This document shows, piece by piece, positions 56,318 through 64,000 of a stretch of 64,000 nucleotides of DNA (positions within the stretch are counted from its first letter, which is position 1; every line of letters starts with the position of its first letter). A program made the translations under genes and the position numbers. The notes beneath the pieces were generated by a model. It was not told the origin of the DNA and made no database searches. It was given only the letters and a program-made list of their open reading frames with translations. Origin of the DNA: Geminicoccaceae bacterium (GTDB lineage Bacteria; Pseudomonadota; Alphaproteobacteria; Geminicoccales; Geminicoccaceae); NCBI GenBank assembly GCA_020638495.1, contig JACKIN010000003.1:248001-312000 (forward strand). Reading direction: 5' to 3'.

Positions 56318-57286
56318 TCAGAAGCCGTGGTCGTGGCGGCCGCGCAGGCCGAGCCGCTTGGGCAGGCCGGTGCGCAGCGCGTCGACGACGAAGGGCAGGA
56401 CGGCCGGCTCGCCGACCAGCCGGCGGAACCCGGCGGCGAAGCGCCCGGCCTTCAGATCGCGCATCGCCGCGTGATGCTGGTGGAAGCCCCGAAGCTGGCG
56501 CAACCGGCGGCGCAGCAGCGGCAGGAGGCGCGGGTCGCCGGCCGCGCGCAGCGCCGCCTCCGCCCGGTCACGCATGATCTGGATCTGCTCCGGCGTGATC
56601 CGCCGCGTGGCCGAGCCCGGGGTCAGGTGATAGCGGTAATGCGCCGTCTCCAGGACCCGCCAGCGGGCGCCGTGCTGCAGGCAGGTCCAGTAGAACTCGT
56701 AATCCTCGCCGAGCCGCAGCGCCGGGTCGTAGCGCAGCCCGTGCCGGTCGATGAACGCGCGGGCGACGAGCGGCTTCATGAAGCCGTACCCGGCCTCGCG
56801 CCGATGGAAGAGATTGCTCGCGAGATAGCTCGCGGCATCGATCCAGGGCGCCTCGGCGAGGCTCGCCGCCGGCCAGGCGAGGCCGCGCTCGCGGTCGTCC
56901 ACCGGATCGGCGAGCAGGAGATTGTCCGAGACCAGATCGGCACCCGTGCTGGCACCGAGAGCCGTCAGCACCGCCAGGCGGTCGGCGAAATAGGCGTCGT
57001 CGGCGTCGAGCAGCGCTATCCAGTTGCCGCGGGCGAGCTCCAGCCCGCGGTTGCGGGCGGCGGCCGGCCCGGCATTCGCCGGCAGACGGGCCGCCCGGAT
57101 CCGCGGGTCGCTGGCGATCAGCGCCTCGATCAGCGCCGGGCTCGTGTCGGTCGAGGCATCGTCGACCAGGACGATCTCCCAGTCGGTGAAGGTCTGCGCC
57201 TGGACCGAGGCGATCGCCGCCGGCAGGCAGCGCGCCGAATTGAAGACGGGCACGACAACGCTGACGGCCGGCACGCTTGCGGACAC
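56318..57286 (-). CDS. Glycosyltransferase family 2
   Basis: This 322-residue GT-A transferase has VSVVVPVFNSARCLPAAIASV at the N-terminus, LVDDASTDTS, and the metal-binding DADD in IALLDADDAYF. The catalytic-base region GEDYEFYW is typical. The sugar is unknown. The start is uncertain between GTG codons at 57286 and 57298; 57286 was chosen because the fold starts a few residues later. It is next to the acyltransferase gene, 17 bases away, on the same strand. Confidence 0.9.
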   Translation of the reverse strand: MSASVPAVSVVVPVFNSARCLPAAIASVQAQTFTDWEIVLVDDASTDTSPALIEALIASDPRIRAARLPANAGPAAARNRGLELARGNWIALLDADDAYFADRLAVLTALGASTGADLVSDNLLLADPVDDRERGLAWPAASLAEAPWIDAASYLASNLFHRREAGYGFMKPLVARAFIDRHGLRYDPALRLGEDYEFYWTCLQHGARWRVLETAHYRYHLTPGSATRRITPEQIQIMRDRAEAALRAAGDPRLLPLLRRRLRQLRGFHQHHAAMRDLKAGRFAAGFRRLVGEPAVLPFVVDALRTGLPKRLGLRGRHDHGF

Positions 57287-57303
57287 GAGCTCGACCACCT
57301 CGG

Positions 57304-58419
57304 TCAGAGGAGCGGCCGCTGCCGCAGGCGGCCGTCCGGGGCGGCGCGCCAGCGCCGGTTGACCTCGCGGCCGAGATTGATCGCCGGCTGCTCCAGCCAG
57401 GCGAAGGTCGGCGCCGAGACGGCGACGCTGGCGAGACCGACGAGCCCGATGAAGACCAGCCCGGGCACCCGACCGGCGAGCCAGGGGCCGAGCCAGGCGC
57501 CGAGCACGATGATGCACAGCACGTGCAGGAGGTAGATCGAATAGCTGATCCGCCCGACCCGGGTGAGCCAGCCGGCGCTCCAGGGCCAGCGAATGGCGAA
57601 CGCCCAGAAGATCACCACGGCCAGCGCGTAGGACCAGAAATAGCTCTGCCAGGTGCCATAGACCGAGGGCAGCCGGTGGTAGCCGAGATAGCAGATCGGG
57701 CCGAGCGCCAGCAGGAAGGCCCAGAAGAGGAGCTGCACCTGGCGGGCGACGAGGCGGTCGCCGCTGATGTCGGCCTCGCGCGCGGCGAAGCCCCAGAACA
57801 TCAGGCTGAGCCACAAGGCGAGGCCGACCGGCAGGTCGATCAGGAGGAAATGCTTGAGCGCCGCCGCGGCCAGGGCGCCGGCGAGGCCGAGCATCGCCAG
57901 CCAGCCGGCGAGATGCCGCAGGTGGATCAGGCCGAGCACGGCGAGGCCGGCGCAGGCGACATAGAAGACGAGCTCGACCTGCAGCGTCCAGTAGACATCG
58001 AGCAGGGGCTCGCGACCGAAGAGCTGCGGCGCCAGCACCAGGTTGCCGAGCCAGCCGGCGAGATCGGTCGGGCGCTGCTCGAACCAGATGATGATCAGGA
58101 CGCCGGCGACCAGCGAGAACCAGTAGGCCGGCATCAGCCGGAAGAAGCGGTTGACCACGAACTCGCGCAAGGGATGGGCGAGCGGGCGGCGCAGCGAGAA
58201 GGGCACGACATAGCCGCTGATGGCGAAGAAGACGAGCACGCCGACCTTGCCGGGATCGAGCCAGGTGATCGAAGCGTGCAGCAGCGTCGCCTCGGGGCCC
58301 GACATCGGAAAGGCATTGCGCTCGAGCCACTGCACCGCGTGGATGTAGACGACGAGGAGGCAGGCGACGCCGCGCAGGCTGTCGATATGCTCGAGCCGGG
58401 CGGCCCGGGCTTTCGGCAC
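57304..58419 (-). CDS. Acyltransferase-3 (OafA/YrhL-like) membrane protein
   Basis: This inner-membrane O-acyltransferase of about 371 residues adds acetyl or similar groups to surface sugars. The family signature HIDSLRGVACLLVVYIHA near the N-terminus and FFAISGYVVPFSL are present, with about ten helices. GTG at 58419 is preferred because GAGG lies 5 bases upstream; an ATG-like codon further up would overlap the preceding gene by 41 bases. Confidence 0.88.
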   Translation of the reverse strand: MPKARAARLEHIDSLRGVACLLVVYIHAVQWLERNAFPMSGPEATLLHASITWLDPGKVGVLVFFAISGYVVPFSLRRPLAHPLREFVVNRFFRLMPAYWFSLVAGVLIIIWFEQRPTDLAGWLGNLVLAPQLFGREPLLDVYWTLQVELVFYVACAGLAVLGLIHLRHLAGWLAMLGLAGALAAAALKHFLLIDLPVGLALWLSLMFWGFAAREADISGDRLVARQVQLLFWAFLLALGPICYLGYHRLPSVYGTWQSYFWSYALAVVIFWAFAIRWPWSAGWLTRVGRISYSIYLLHVLCIIVLGAWLGPWLAGRVPGLVFIGLVGLASVAVSAPTFAWLEQPAINLGREVNRRWRAAPDGRLRQRPLL

Positions 58420-58435
58420 GGCCGCCTCGGGCCGA

Positions 58436-60763
58436 TCAGGCAACGTTGCTGTTCCGCAGCTCGGCCACGACTGCACCCGCCGCCTGTGGCGAGAGCAGGT
58501 TCTGCGTCATCTCGCGCAGCTCCTCGTCGAGCACGAAGCGCTGGCGGGGCAGCTCCTCCATCCAGCGGACGATCGCGGCGTAGTGGTCGCCAGAGAGCTG
58601 GCCGAGCAGATCCAGGCAGGCGACGTCATAGGGCGGCGAGAGCACGCAGCCCATCTGCAGGTCGGCGACGAAGCGGCCGATCGCCGTCTCGGCCCGGGCG
58701 ATCACCGGCCGGCCGAAGAACCCCGCCTCGTAGAGACGGTTGGGCAGGAGCCAGTCCGAGTTGACCCCGGCATCGTAGAGATCGATGGCCCAGACGAGGT
58801 CGACGTTCTCGTAGATCGAGCGGAGCTCCGTCGCCTTCTGGTAGGGGCCGCCATAGGTGACGTTGGGATAGGGCTCGACCATCTGCCGGAGCTCGTTCTC
58901 GGTGATCTCGGTCGGGTAGCCGCGGATCGAGACCTCGACCAACTCCGGTCGCATCGCCGCGAGCCGCAGGAGCAGGCCCAGGCTCTCCATGTCGCGCAGC
59001 ATGCCGAACCAGCCGATCCGCCAGGGCGGGCCGACATGCGGCCGACGCAGCATGGTCGGGGCGGCGAAGCGCCGGGCGAGGAAGCTCGGCATCTTGTTCT
59101 CGAGCAGATAGACCGGGCCGTCATAGCCGTGCACGGGCGCGAAGTAGCGGCTGGCGAAATCGGGCGAGCTGACGATCAGGAGGTCGGCGGCCGCCAGCAC
59201 CCGGCGCTCCGCCAGGCGGCAGGCATCGCCGAGCACCGAGCGGCTGGTGAGGAAACGGTGGATGTCGACACACTCATAGGCGAAAGGCACGCGGCGATTG
59301 AACAGGCGGCGGGCCAGCATGGCGAGGACGGACGGCTCGAAATTGCGCGCGACGACGAGATCCGCGTCCCGGAGCTGCTGGAAGTGGCAGAGCACGCCGA
59401 AGGCCCCCCGCACCACGCTCCAGGCGCGGTGCCAGTAGGCGGCATCGACCGTCCGGCCGAGATCGATCTCGTGCCAGGGCCGCTCGCCGTCCTGCGAGTT
59501 TTTGTCGCGATGCCAGCTCACATTGGTGAGCACGAAGCCGAGGGCGGTGAAATCCTGGCAGCGCTGCCAGACATTGGCGTCGTTGCGGTCGTGGCTGAAA
59601 TAGACGAGCCGCGGCCGCTCCAGGCGCTGCCGCGCCGAGGTCGCCGGGGTCCAGGTCTGGAACCGCTCGCCCCGCAGCGAGCGGGTGATGCCGATGCCGA
59701 CGCCGAGCAACGAGAGGACCGTGCTGTGCGTCGCCTCGGCGGCGCCCAGGCGGAGCCAGAGCCCGAGCGCCAGGGCGAGCGGCCCGGCGACCAAGAGCTG
59801 CAGGAACAGGGTCAGGGGCAAGGCGAGGAGCAGGGCCGTCGAGACGAGCAGCACGGCCAGCGCCAGGGCGAAGGGCGAGAACCAGCGGAGCAGCTTGTGC
59901 GCGACGTATTTGTAGAGATGCACCGCATCCAGCCGGCGGAGCCGCGGCCAGAGCAGGCGGTGGACGTTCCAGGCCTGGCAGGCGATGCGAACCTTGCGCT
60001 GCATCTCCTCATAGGGGTCGTGCACCGAGTTCTCGTAGGCGATGGCATCCGGTGCGGAGATCACCCGGTGGCCGTCGAGCAGGATCGACAGGGAGACGTA
60101 GAAATCGTCGATGATGTCCGCCGGGGGCGGCCGGTGCAGGGCCCGACGGATGGCGAAGAGCGAGCCGTCGGCGCCGATCACCGAGCCCGTCCGGCTCTCG
60201 GCCCGCTTGATCCGCTCCTCGAGCCGCCACATCAGCGAGTTCACGTGTGCGGCCGGGTTGTGGTCGTCGACATAGAGCAGCCGGCCGCAGACGCAGCCGA
60301 CCTCGGGGTCGGCGAAATGCGCGGCGATCACGTCGAGCGCATCGTCCTTGAGCAGCACGTTGGCATCGGTGAAGACGACGATGTCGCCGGTCGCGGCGGC
60401 GACCAGCCGGTTCATGCCGTGGCTCTTGCCGCGCCGCTCCTCGCCGACGATCACCGTCAGGAGCTCCGGCGCCGCCTCGAGCAGCTCGGCCGTGCGATCC
60501 GGCGAGGCGTCGACATAGGCCAGGATCTCCAGATCCGGGTGGCGCTCGCGCAGCAGCCGCAGGTTCTGGAGCTTCAGCGGCACCACCTGCTCCTCGCGAT
60601 AGGCGCAGAAGCACAGGGTGATGCGTGGCCGCCGACCGTCCGCCACATCGCGCCGGGCCACCGGGCGGGCCGGCAGGAGGGCGAGGCTCGGGGCGTAGAA
60701 GACGAAGGAGTAGAGGCCGAGAAAGAGCGCCAGGGCAGCCAGCACGAAAAGGGCCAGAACCAT
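58436..60763 (-). CDS. Two-domain glycosyltransferase (membrane GT2 fused to a GT-B-like domain)
   Basis: This 775-residue protein combines two enzymes. The N-terminal half has a membrane helix (about 2-20), a GT2 domain (FCAYREEQVV, YVDASPDRT, FTDANVLLKDDAL, DDFYVSLSILLDG) and helices near 280-330. The C-terminal half (from about residue 375, LVYFSHDRNDANVWQR) is a GT4-like GT-B domain with VVARNFEPSVLAML, WFGMLRD and WAIDLYDAGVNSDWLLPNRLYEAGFFGRPVIA. Two linkages of one repeat unit may be made by one polypeptide. The start ATG shares a base with the upstream stop. Confidence 0.87.
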   Translation of the reverse strand: MVLALFVLAALALFLGLYSFVFYAPSLALLPARPVARRDVADGRRPRITLCFCAYREEQVVPLKLQNLRLLRERHPDLEILAYVDASPDRTAELLEAAPELLTVIVGEERRGKSHGMNRLVAAATGDIVVFTDANVLLKDDALDVIAAHFADPEVGCVCGRLLYVDDHNPAAHVNSLMWRLEERIKRAESRTGSVIGADGSLFAIRRALHRPPPADIIDDFYVSLSILLDGHRVISAPDAIAYENSVHDPYEEMQRKVRIACQAWNVHRLLWPRLRRLDAVHLYKYVAHKLLRWFSPFALALAVLLVSTALLLALPLTLFLQLLVAGPLALALGLWLRLGAAEATHSTVLSLLGVGIGITRSLRGERFQTWTPATSARQRLERPRLVYFSHDRNDANVWQRCQDFTALGFVLTNVSWHRDKNSQDGERPWHEIDLGRTVDAAYWHRAWSVVRGAFGVLCHFQQLRDADLVVARNFEPSVLAMLARRLFNRRVPFAYECVDIHRFLTSRSVLGDACRLAERRVLAAADLLIVSSPDFASRYFAPVHGYDGPVYLLENKMPSFLARRFAAPTMLRRPHVGPPWRIGWFGMLRDMESLGLLLRLAAMRPELVEVSIRGYPTEITENELRQMVEPYPNVTYGGPYQKATELRSIYENVDLVWAIDLYDAGVNSDWLLPNRLYEAGFFGRPVIARAETAIGRFVADLQMGCVLSPPYDVACLDLLGQLSGDHYAAIVRWMEELPRQRFVLDEELREMTQNLLSPQAAGAVVAELRNSNVA

Positions 60764-61845
60764 CAGCCGAGCCCTCCCGCCGACCCGACGGCGGCGTGGC
60801 GGGCCGGGCCACCCCGTTCGAGCCGCGGCAGCACCCGGCGCGCGATGGCCAGGGGCGAAATCATGTCGCGCCACCAGGCGAGCGAGCGATGGTGCAGCTC
60901 CGCCATGCGCTCCGGATCGGCCAGGAGCCGCCGCATCAGGCCCGGCAGCTCGCGCCAGTCACCGACCGAAAGCAGTGGTGCTCCCCGCAGGTACCAGCGG
61001 TCGGGCAAGGCCTCGGTCACCGTGATGCAGCCGTAGCGCAGCCCCTCGAAGATGCGGAAGGTCTCGAGCCGCGTGCCGCGCGGGCAGAGGCAGAAGCGGC
61101 TGTCCATCAGCGCTGTCGAGTAGTCGCGCCCGGCATCCTTCAGGCTGTCGTCGAAATCCGTGGTGATGCGCAGGTCGCAGGCGTCAGCCGGCGCCTCCCT
61201 GGCGACCTCGCGCAAGGCCGCGAGAAAGCGCTGGCGGGCGACGCGCTTGGGGTAGTTGGTCACCGCGTGCCGGGAGAGCAGGCCGGCCCGGTAGTTGTCG
61301 ACCGAGCCGCGGAACGAGAAGACCCGGCGCCGCTCGGCGAACGGCACCAGCGGCAGGTCGAGCTGCTTGCAGTAGCCCATCGGCACGAGCTCGGTCTTGG
61401 CCAGCAGGCCCGCCACCCCGGCCGGCCCGAGCCGCGCCGCGTCCGCCCGCCAGCGCCGCCGCTCGCGCGCCACCCTGAGCCGCTCCACCAGCGCTGCCGG
61501 CAAGACCGGCGAAGCTGGCATCGGATAGGGCTCGACGCCGTGGCACTTCAGGATGAGGCCGGCATCCCGGACATTGACCGGCAGCTGGCAGTTCTCGTCG
61601 GAGGTGACGATCGCCACGGTGTCGGCATCGACCTCGCCCACGGCATCGCGCGTGTCGACGGCCAGGGCGAGACGCAGCCCGGGCCGGCCGGCGAGCTCCT
61701 TCAGATGCGCGAAGATCTCCTTGAAGTACTGGTAGTCCTCGCTTACAATCACCGGTTGCCTGTTTGTCGGGGCCGCCTCGCCGCCGCGCCATCGAACGTC
61801 CTGATCGACTCCCCCGCTTTCAACTTTTTGGACATTTTTATCCAT
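60763..61845 (-). CDS. Exostosin-like (GT47-type) glycosyltransferase family protein
   Basis: This 360-residue protein has a C-terminal exostosin-like block: YSTALMDSRFCLCPRGTRLETFRIFEGLRYGCITVT followed by LPDRWYLRGAPLLSVGDW. That matches bacterial GT47-related proteins. The N-terminal part includes VFSFRGSVDNYRAGLLSRH. It lacks a membrane anchor. The ATG at 61845 is chosen; codons further upstream do not look coding. It is first in the leftward four-gene run that includes the fused transferase, acyltransferase and GT2. Confidence 0.82.
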   Translation of the reverse strand: MDKNVQKVESGGVDQDVRWRGGEAAPTNRQPVIVSEDYQYFKEIFAHLKELAGRPGLRLALAVDTRDAVGEVDADTVAIVTSDENCQLPVNVRDAGLILKCHGVEPYPMPASPVLPAALVERLRVARERRRWRADAARLGPAGVAGLLAKTELVPMGYCKQLDLPLVPFAERRRVFSFRGSVDNYRAGLLSRHAVTNYPKRVARQRFLAALREVAREAPADACDLRITTDFDDSLKDAGRDYSTALMDSRFCLCPRGTRLETFRIFEGLRYGCITVTEALPDRWYLRGAPLLSVGDWRELPGLMRRLLADPERMAELHHRSLAWWRDMISPLAIARRVLPRLERGGPARHAAVGSAGGLG

Positions 61846-62224
61846 GTCGATCAACTTTGACTGCACCTGACATGCTGTTGTCGAGGAAGCCGACCCGCCA
61901 ACCCCGACGTGGCTCGACATGGCCCACTGGTCTTGCGAATTCCCGCGTTTCTCCCGATGCGGACAGTACAGCACGAGCCAGCGTCGGCCACACCGACGAC
62001 CCGTCCGCGGCCTCGTCGCCGACGGGTTGTGGCGCGGCGGCGACAGAATCGCCCCGGTTTCGCTGATCGCGGAAGCCATTGCACAATAATTCGCCCCCAG
62101 GTAGATGACGCGACGCAACAATGACACACTCGATCACGGGGGACCCGGTCGTCGGGCAAACCTTTTGCTTCGCCCCGGCTGCCCCTCTATGTCAGCGATG
62201 GGTGTCTACTGCGGGGATCGAACC
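61846..62224. other. Divergent intergenic region
   Basis: This 379-base interval lies between the exostosin-like gene (minus) and the epimerase gene (plus). It contains a possible plus-strand promoter (TTGCAC at 62079-62084, TAGATG at 62102-62107, spacing 17) and a GTCGCCG/CGGCGAC inverted repeat (62015-62044). Small frames here have no family features. Confidence 0.5.
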
Positions 62225-63325
62225 ATGAAATTGCTTGTGCCTGGCTGCGCTGGATTTATCGGCAGTCATTTTCTCGAGCGGATGCTCGCGCGCGAGGCGG
62301 TCGAGATTGTCGGCTGGGACGGGCAGACGGACAAGATCGAGCATCTGCTCGACCACCCGAGGCTGACTCTGCGGCGCCGGCTCCTCAAGGGGCCGGAAGC
62401 CTTCGTCCAGTTCGAGAAGGACCTCGCTGCCTGCGACTGGGTGGTCAATCTCGCGGCAATCTGCAATCCCTCACAATACAACACCGAGCCACTACGCACA
62501 ATCTATGCCAACTTCATCGATGGCTATCAGATCGTCGAGCTCGCCGCCAAGTACAAGAAGCCTTTGATCCACTATTCGACCAGCGAGGTCTATGGTCGCA
62601 CGCTGTCGAGCTACCTGCCGGGCCAGCCTTACGACAACCCCGAGCTCTATGTGCTGGATGCGGCGACGACGCCGATGATCATGGGGCCGGTCCAGAACCA
62701 GCGCTGGACCTACGCGACGGCGAAGCAGCTGCTCGAGCGGCTGGTCTACGCCTACCACAAGGAGGCCGGGCTGCGGTTCGCCATCGTCCGGCCGTTCAAC
62801 TTCTTCGGGCCGCGCATGGACTACCTCCCGGGCATCGAGGGCGAAGGCAAGCCGCGCGTGCTCGCCATGTTCGTCGGCGCCGTGCTCAACGACGACCCGA
62901 TCCTGCTGGTCGACGGCGGCCATGCCATGCGCACCATCACCTCGATCCACGATGCCATCGACGCCCTGGTCGCGATCATCGACCGCCCCGAGCACTCGCT
63001 CGACCACTTCTACAACATCGGCAACCCGGCCAACGAGGTCAGCATGCGCGACCTCGCCCATGGCGTGCGCCGCGCCTTCGCCCGGGTCAGCGGCGACGAC
63101 CGCTATCTCGAGCACCCCATCCAGGAGATCGGCTCGAAGGAGTTCTACGGCGACGGCTACGAGGATTGCGACCGGCGGGTTGTCGACATCAGCGCCGAGC
63201 AGGAGCGGCTCGCCTGGCAGCCGCACCGCCCGCTCGACCACGTGCTCGACGAGACCGTCGGCTACTACTGGCGCAAATATGGCCAGCGGGCACCGCAGCG
63301 CCAGCCGGCCACCGCTGTCGGCTGA
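62225..63325 (+). CDS. NAD-dependent nucleotide-sugar epimerase/decarboxylase (UDP-apiose/xylose synthase- or ArnA-like)
   Basis: This 366-residue extended SDR modifies a nucleotide sugar, probably UDP-glucuronate, for the surface polysaccharide. N-terminal motif PGCAGFIGSHF binds NAD. The catalytic TSEVYG block and Tyr-Lys pair in RWTYATAKQLLERLVYAYH match ArnA decarboxylase and UDP-apiose/xylose synthase, as does FAIVRPFNFFGPRMDYLPG. The ATG at 62225 is the expected start. The exact product cannot be fixed from sequence alone. Confidence 0.85.
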   Translation: MKLLVPGCAGFIGSHFLERMLAREAVEIVGWDGQTDKIEHLLDHPRLTLRRRLLKGPEAFVQFEKDLAACDWVVNLAAICNPSQYNTEPLRTIYANFIDGYQIVELAAKYKKPLIHYSTSEVYGRTLSSYLPGQPYDNPELYVLDAATTPMIMGPVQNQRWTYATAKQLLERLVYAYHKEAGLRFAIVRPFNFFGPRMDYLPGIEGEGKPRVLAMFVGAVLNDDPILLVDGGHAMRTITSIHDAIDALVAIIDRPEHSLDHFYNIGNPANEVSMRDLAHGVRRAFARVSGDDRYLEHPIQEIGSKEFYGDGYEDCDRRVVDISAEQERLAWQPHRPLDHVLDETVGYYWRKYGQRAPQRQPATAVG

Positions 63326-64000
63326 CCCCCCAGCCCTCGCCGGCCCGACCCGCCGCCGGTTGCTCGCCAGTGCTGCCGCGACCGGCCTTCTCGCGACCGG
63401 TCGGCCGGCGCGTGCGGCGGCACCCGGCCTGCGGCGCGCCGGCGCCGGGCTCCGCTGGCAGGGCCGGCCCGTCCATCTCTACGGCCCCAACTTCAACGCC
63501 TTCACCGGCGATCTGGGCCCCGCCCCGCATGTCGCCGAGATCGCCACCATCGCCGGGCTCTGGGGGGCCAATTGCGTCCGCCTCCTGGTGGCGCCCGCCG
63601 AGTATCGCGAGCGCTCGCCCGAGGCCTTCTGGGCCCACCTCCTGCCGATCCTCGACGCCTGCGAGCGCCAGCGCCTCTTCGTGATCCTCAACTGGTGGTG
63701 CATCGGCTGGCCCGGCGGGGCGTCCCAGGACATCGACCACTGGTTCCGCTTCACCAACTACAACGACTCGTCGATCCCGCTCTGGACCCGCTTCTGGCAG
63801 GACGCCGCGACCCGCCTCGGCGACCGGGGCGCCATCGCCTTCAGCCTCTTCGACGAGCCGACCGCCCACTACAACCCGCCCGAAACCCGCTTCGACCGGC
63901 TCGACCAGTGGTACCACGTCCAGCCCCTCTACCAGGACGTGATCGAGACCATCCGCGCCACCGGCGCCACCAACCTCCTCAGCCTCTCGGGCGGCCACTG
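63279..64000 (+). CDS. Tat-exported GH5-like glycoside hydrolase, 3' truncated by window edge
   Basis: This is a probable cellulase-superfamily (GH5/GH39-like TIM barrel) hydrolase. From the ATG at 63279, overlapping the epimerase by 47 bases, the N-terminus contains a twin-arginine signal (TRRRLLASAAATG, then ARAAA), then LRWQGRPVHLYGPNFN, ANCVRLL, FVILNWW and FSLFDEPTA, whose Glu is the likely acid/base. It may trim or release the polysaccharide in the periplasm. The gene continues past 64000, so the second catalytic residue is not visible. Confidence 0.8.
   Translation, partial: MASGHRSASRPPLSADPPALAGPTRRRLLASAAATGLLATGRPARAAAPGLRRAGAGLRWQGRPVHLYGPNFNAFTGDLGPAPHVAEIATIAGLWGANCVRLLVAPAEYRERSPEAFWAHLLPILDACERQRLFVILNWWCIGWPGGASQDIDHWFRFTNYNDSSIPLWTRFWQDAATRLGDRGAIAFSLFDEPTAHYNPPETRFDRLDQWYHVQPLYQDVIETIRATGATNLLSLSGGH

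Overview
The window comes from a GC-rich (roughly 70% GC) Gram-negative bacterium, most likely an alphaproteobacterium. The evidence is the aroA-cmk-rpsA-ihfB-lapA order at the left end, an sdhCDAB operon, Tat- and lipoprotein-type export signals, and a respiratory nitrate reductase operon controlled by Crp/Fnr- and NsrR-type regulators. I cannot name the genus from sequence alone. No rRNA, tRNA, CRISPR array or intact insertion sequence was recognised.

Bases 1-4971 are core genes: the end of aroA, then cmk, rpsA, ihfB, a LapA-like membrane protein, an ornithine cyclodeaminase-family enzyme and a small conserved protein. Bases about 4985-8410 are an accessory patch with several pieces of clearly lower GC. 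It holds a small lipoprotein, a short-chain dehydrogenase bracketed by 22-bp direct repeats, a small membrane protein, a HigB/HigA toxin-antitoxin pair, and a gene-free stretch with two different tandem repeat families.

Bases 8411-16756 carry a lipid kinase, a CHASE3-GGDEF diguanylate cyclase, an MsrQ-like haem membrane protein, a large 5-oxoprolinase-type hydantoinase and an acetyltransferase. The succinate dehydrogenase operon (sdhCDAB, 16901-20275) has a good sigma-70 promoter and ends at a canonical terminator. Then come two NAD-dependent oxidoreductases, an acetyltransferase and a response regulator with a degenerate GGDEF domain. A leftward operon (24608-30239) encodes an acyl-CoA ligase, an acyl-CoA dehydrogenase, an APH-fold kinase, a drug/metabolite transporter and a ketose 3-epimerase-like enzyme.

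Bases 30840-46482 form a nitrate-respiration and nitrosative-stress region. A Crp/Fnr regulator is divergent from narK(K1K2 fusion)-narG-narH-narJ-narI-ppiC, followed by a 97-residue unknown, a hemerythrin-domain protein and a beta-carbonic anhydrase. A perfect FNR-type box lies upstream of narK. An NsrR repressor and NnrU diverge from NnrS across a palindromic operator candidate. No nitrite or nitric oxide reductase is in the window.

After glycogen phosphorylase (glgP) the right end (50025-64000) is an exopolysaccharide locus: O-antigen ligase, flippase, two GT2 glycosyltransferases, a Wzc-type polymerase/tyrosine kinase, an acyltransferase, a two-domain fused glycosyltransferase, an exostosin-like transferase, a nucleotide-sugar epimerase/decarboxylase and the start of a Tat-exported GH5-like hydrolase that runs off the window.
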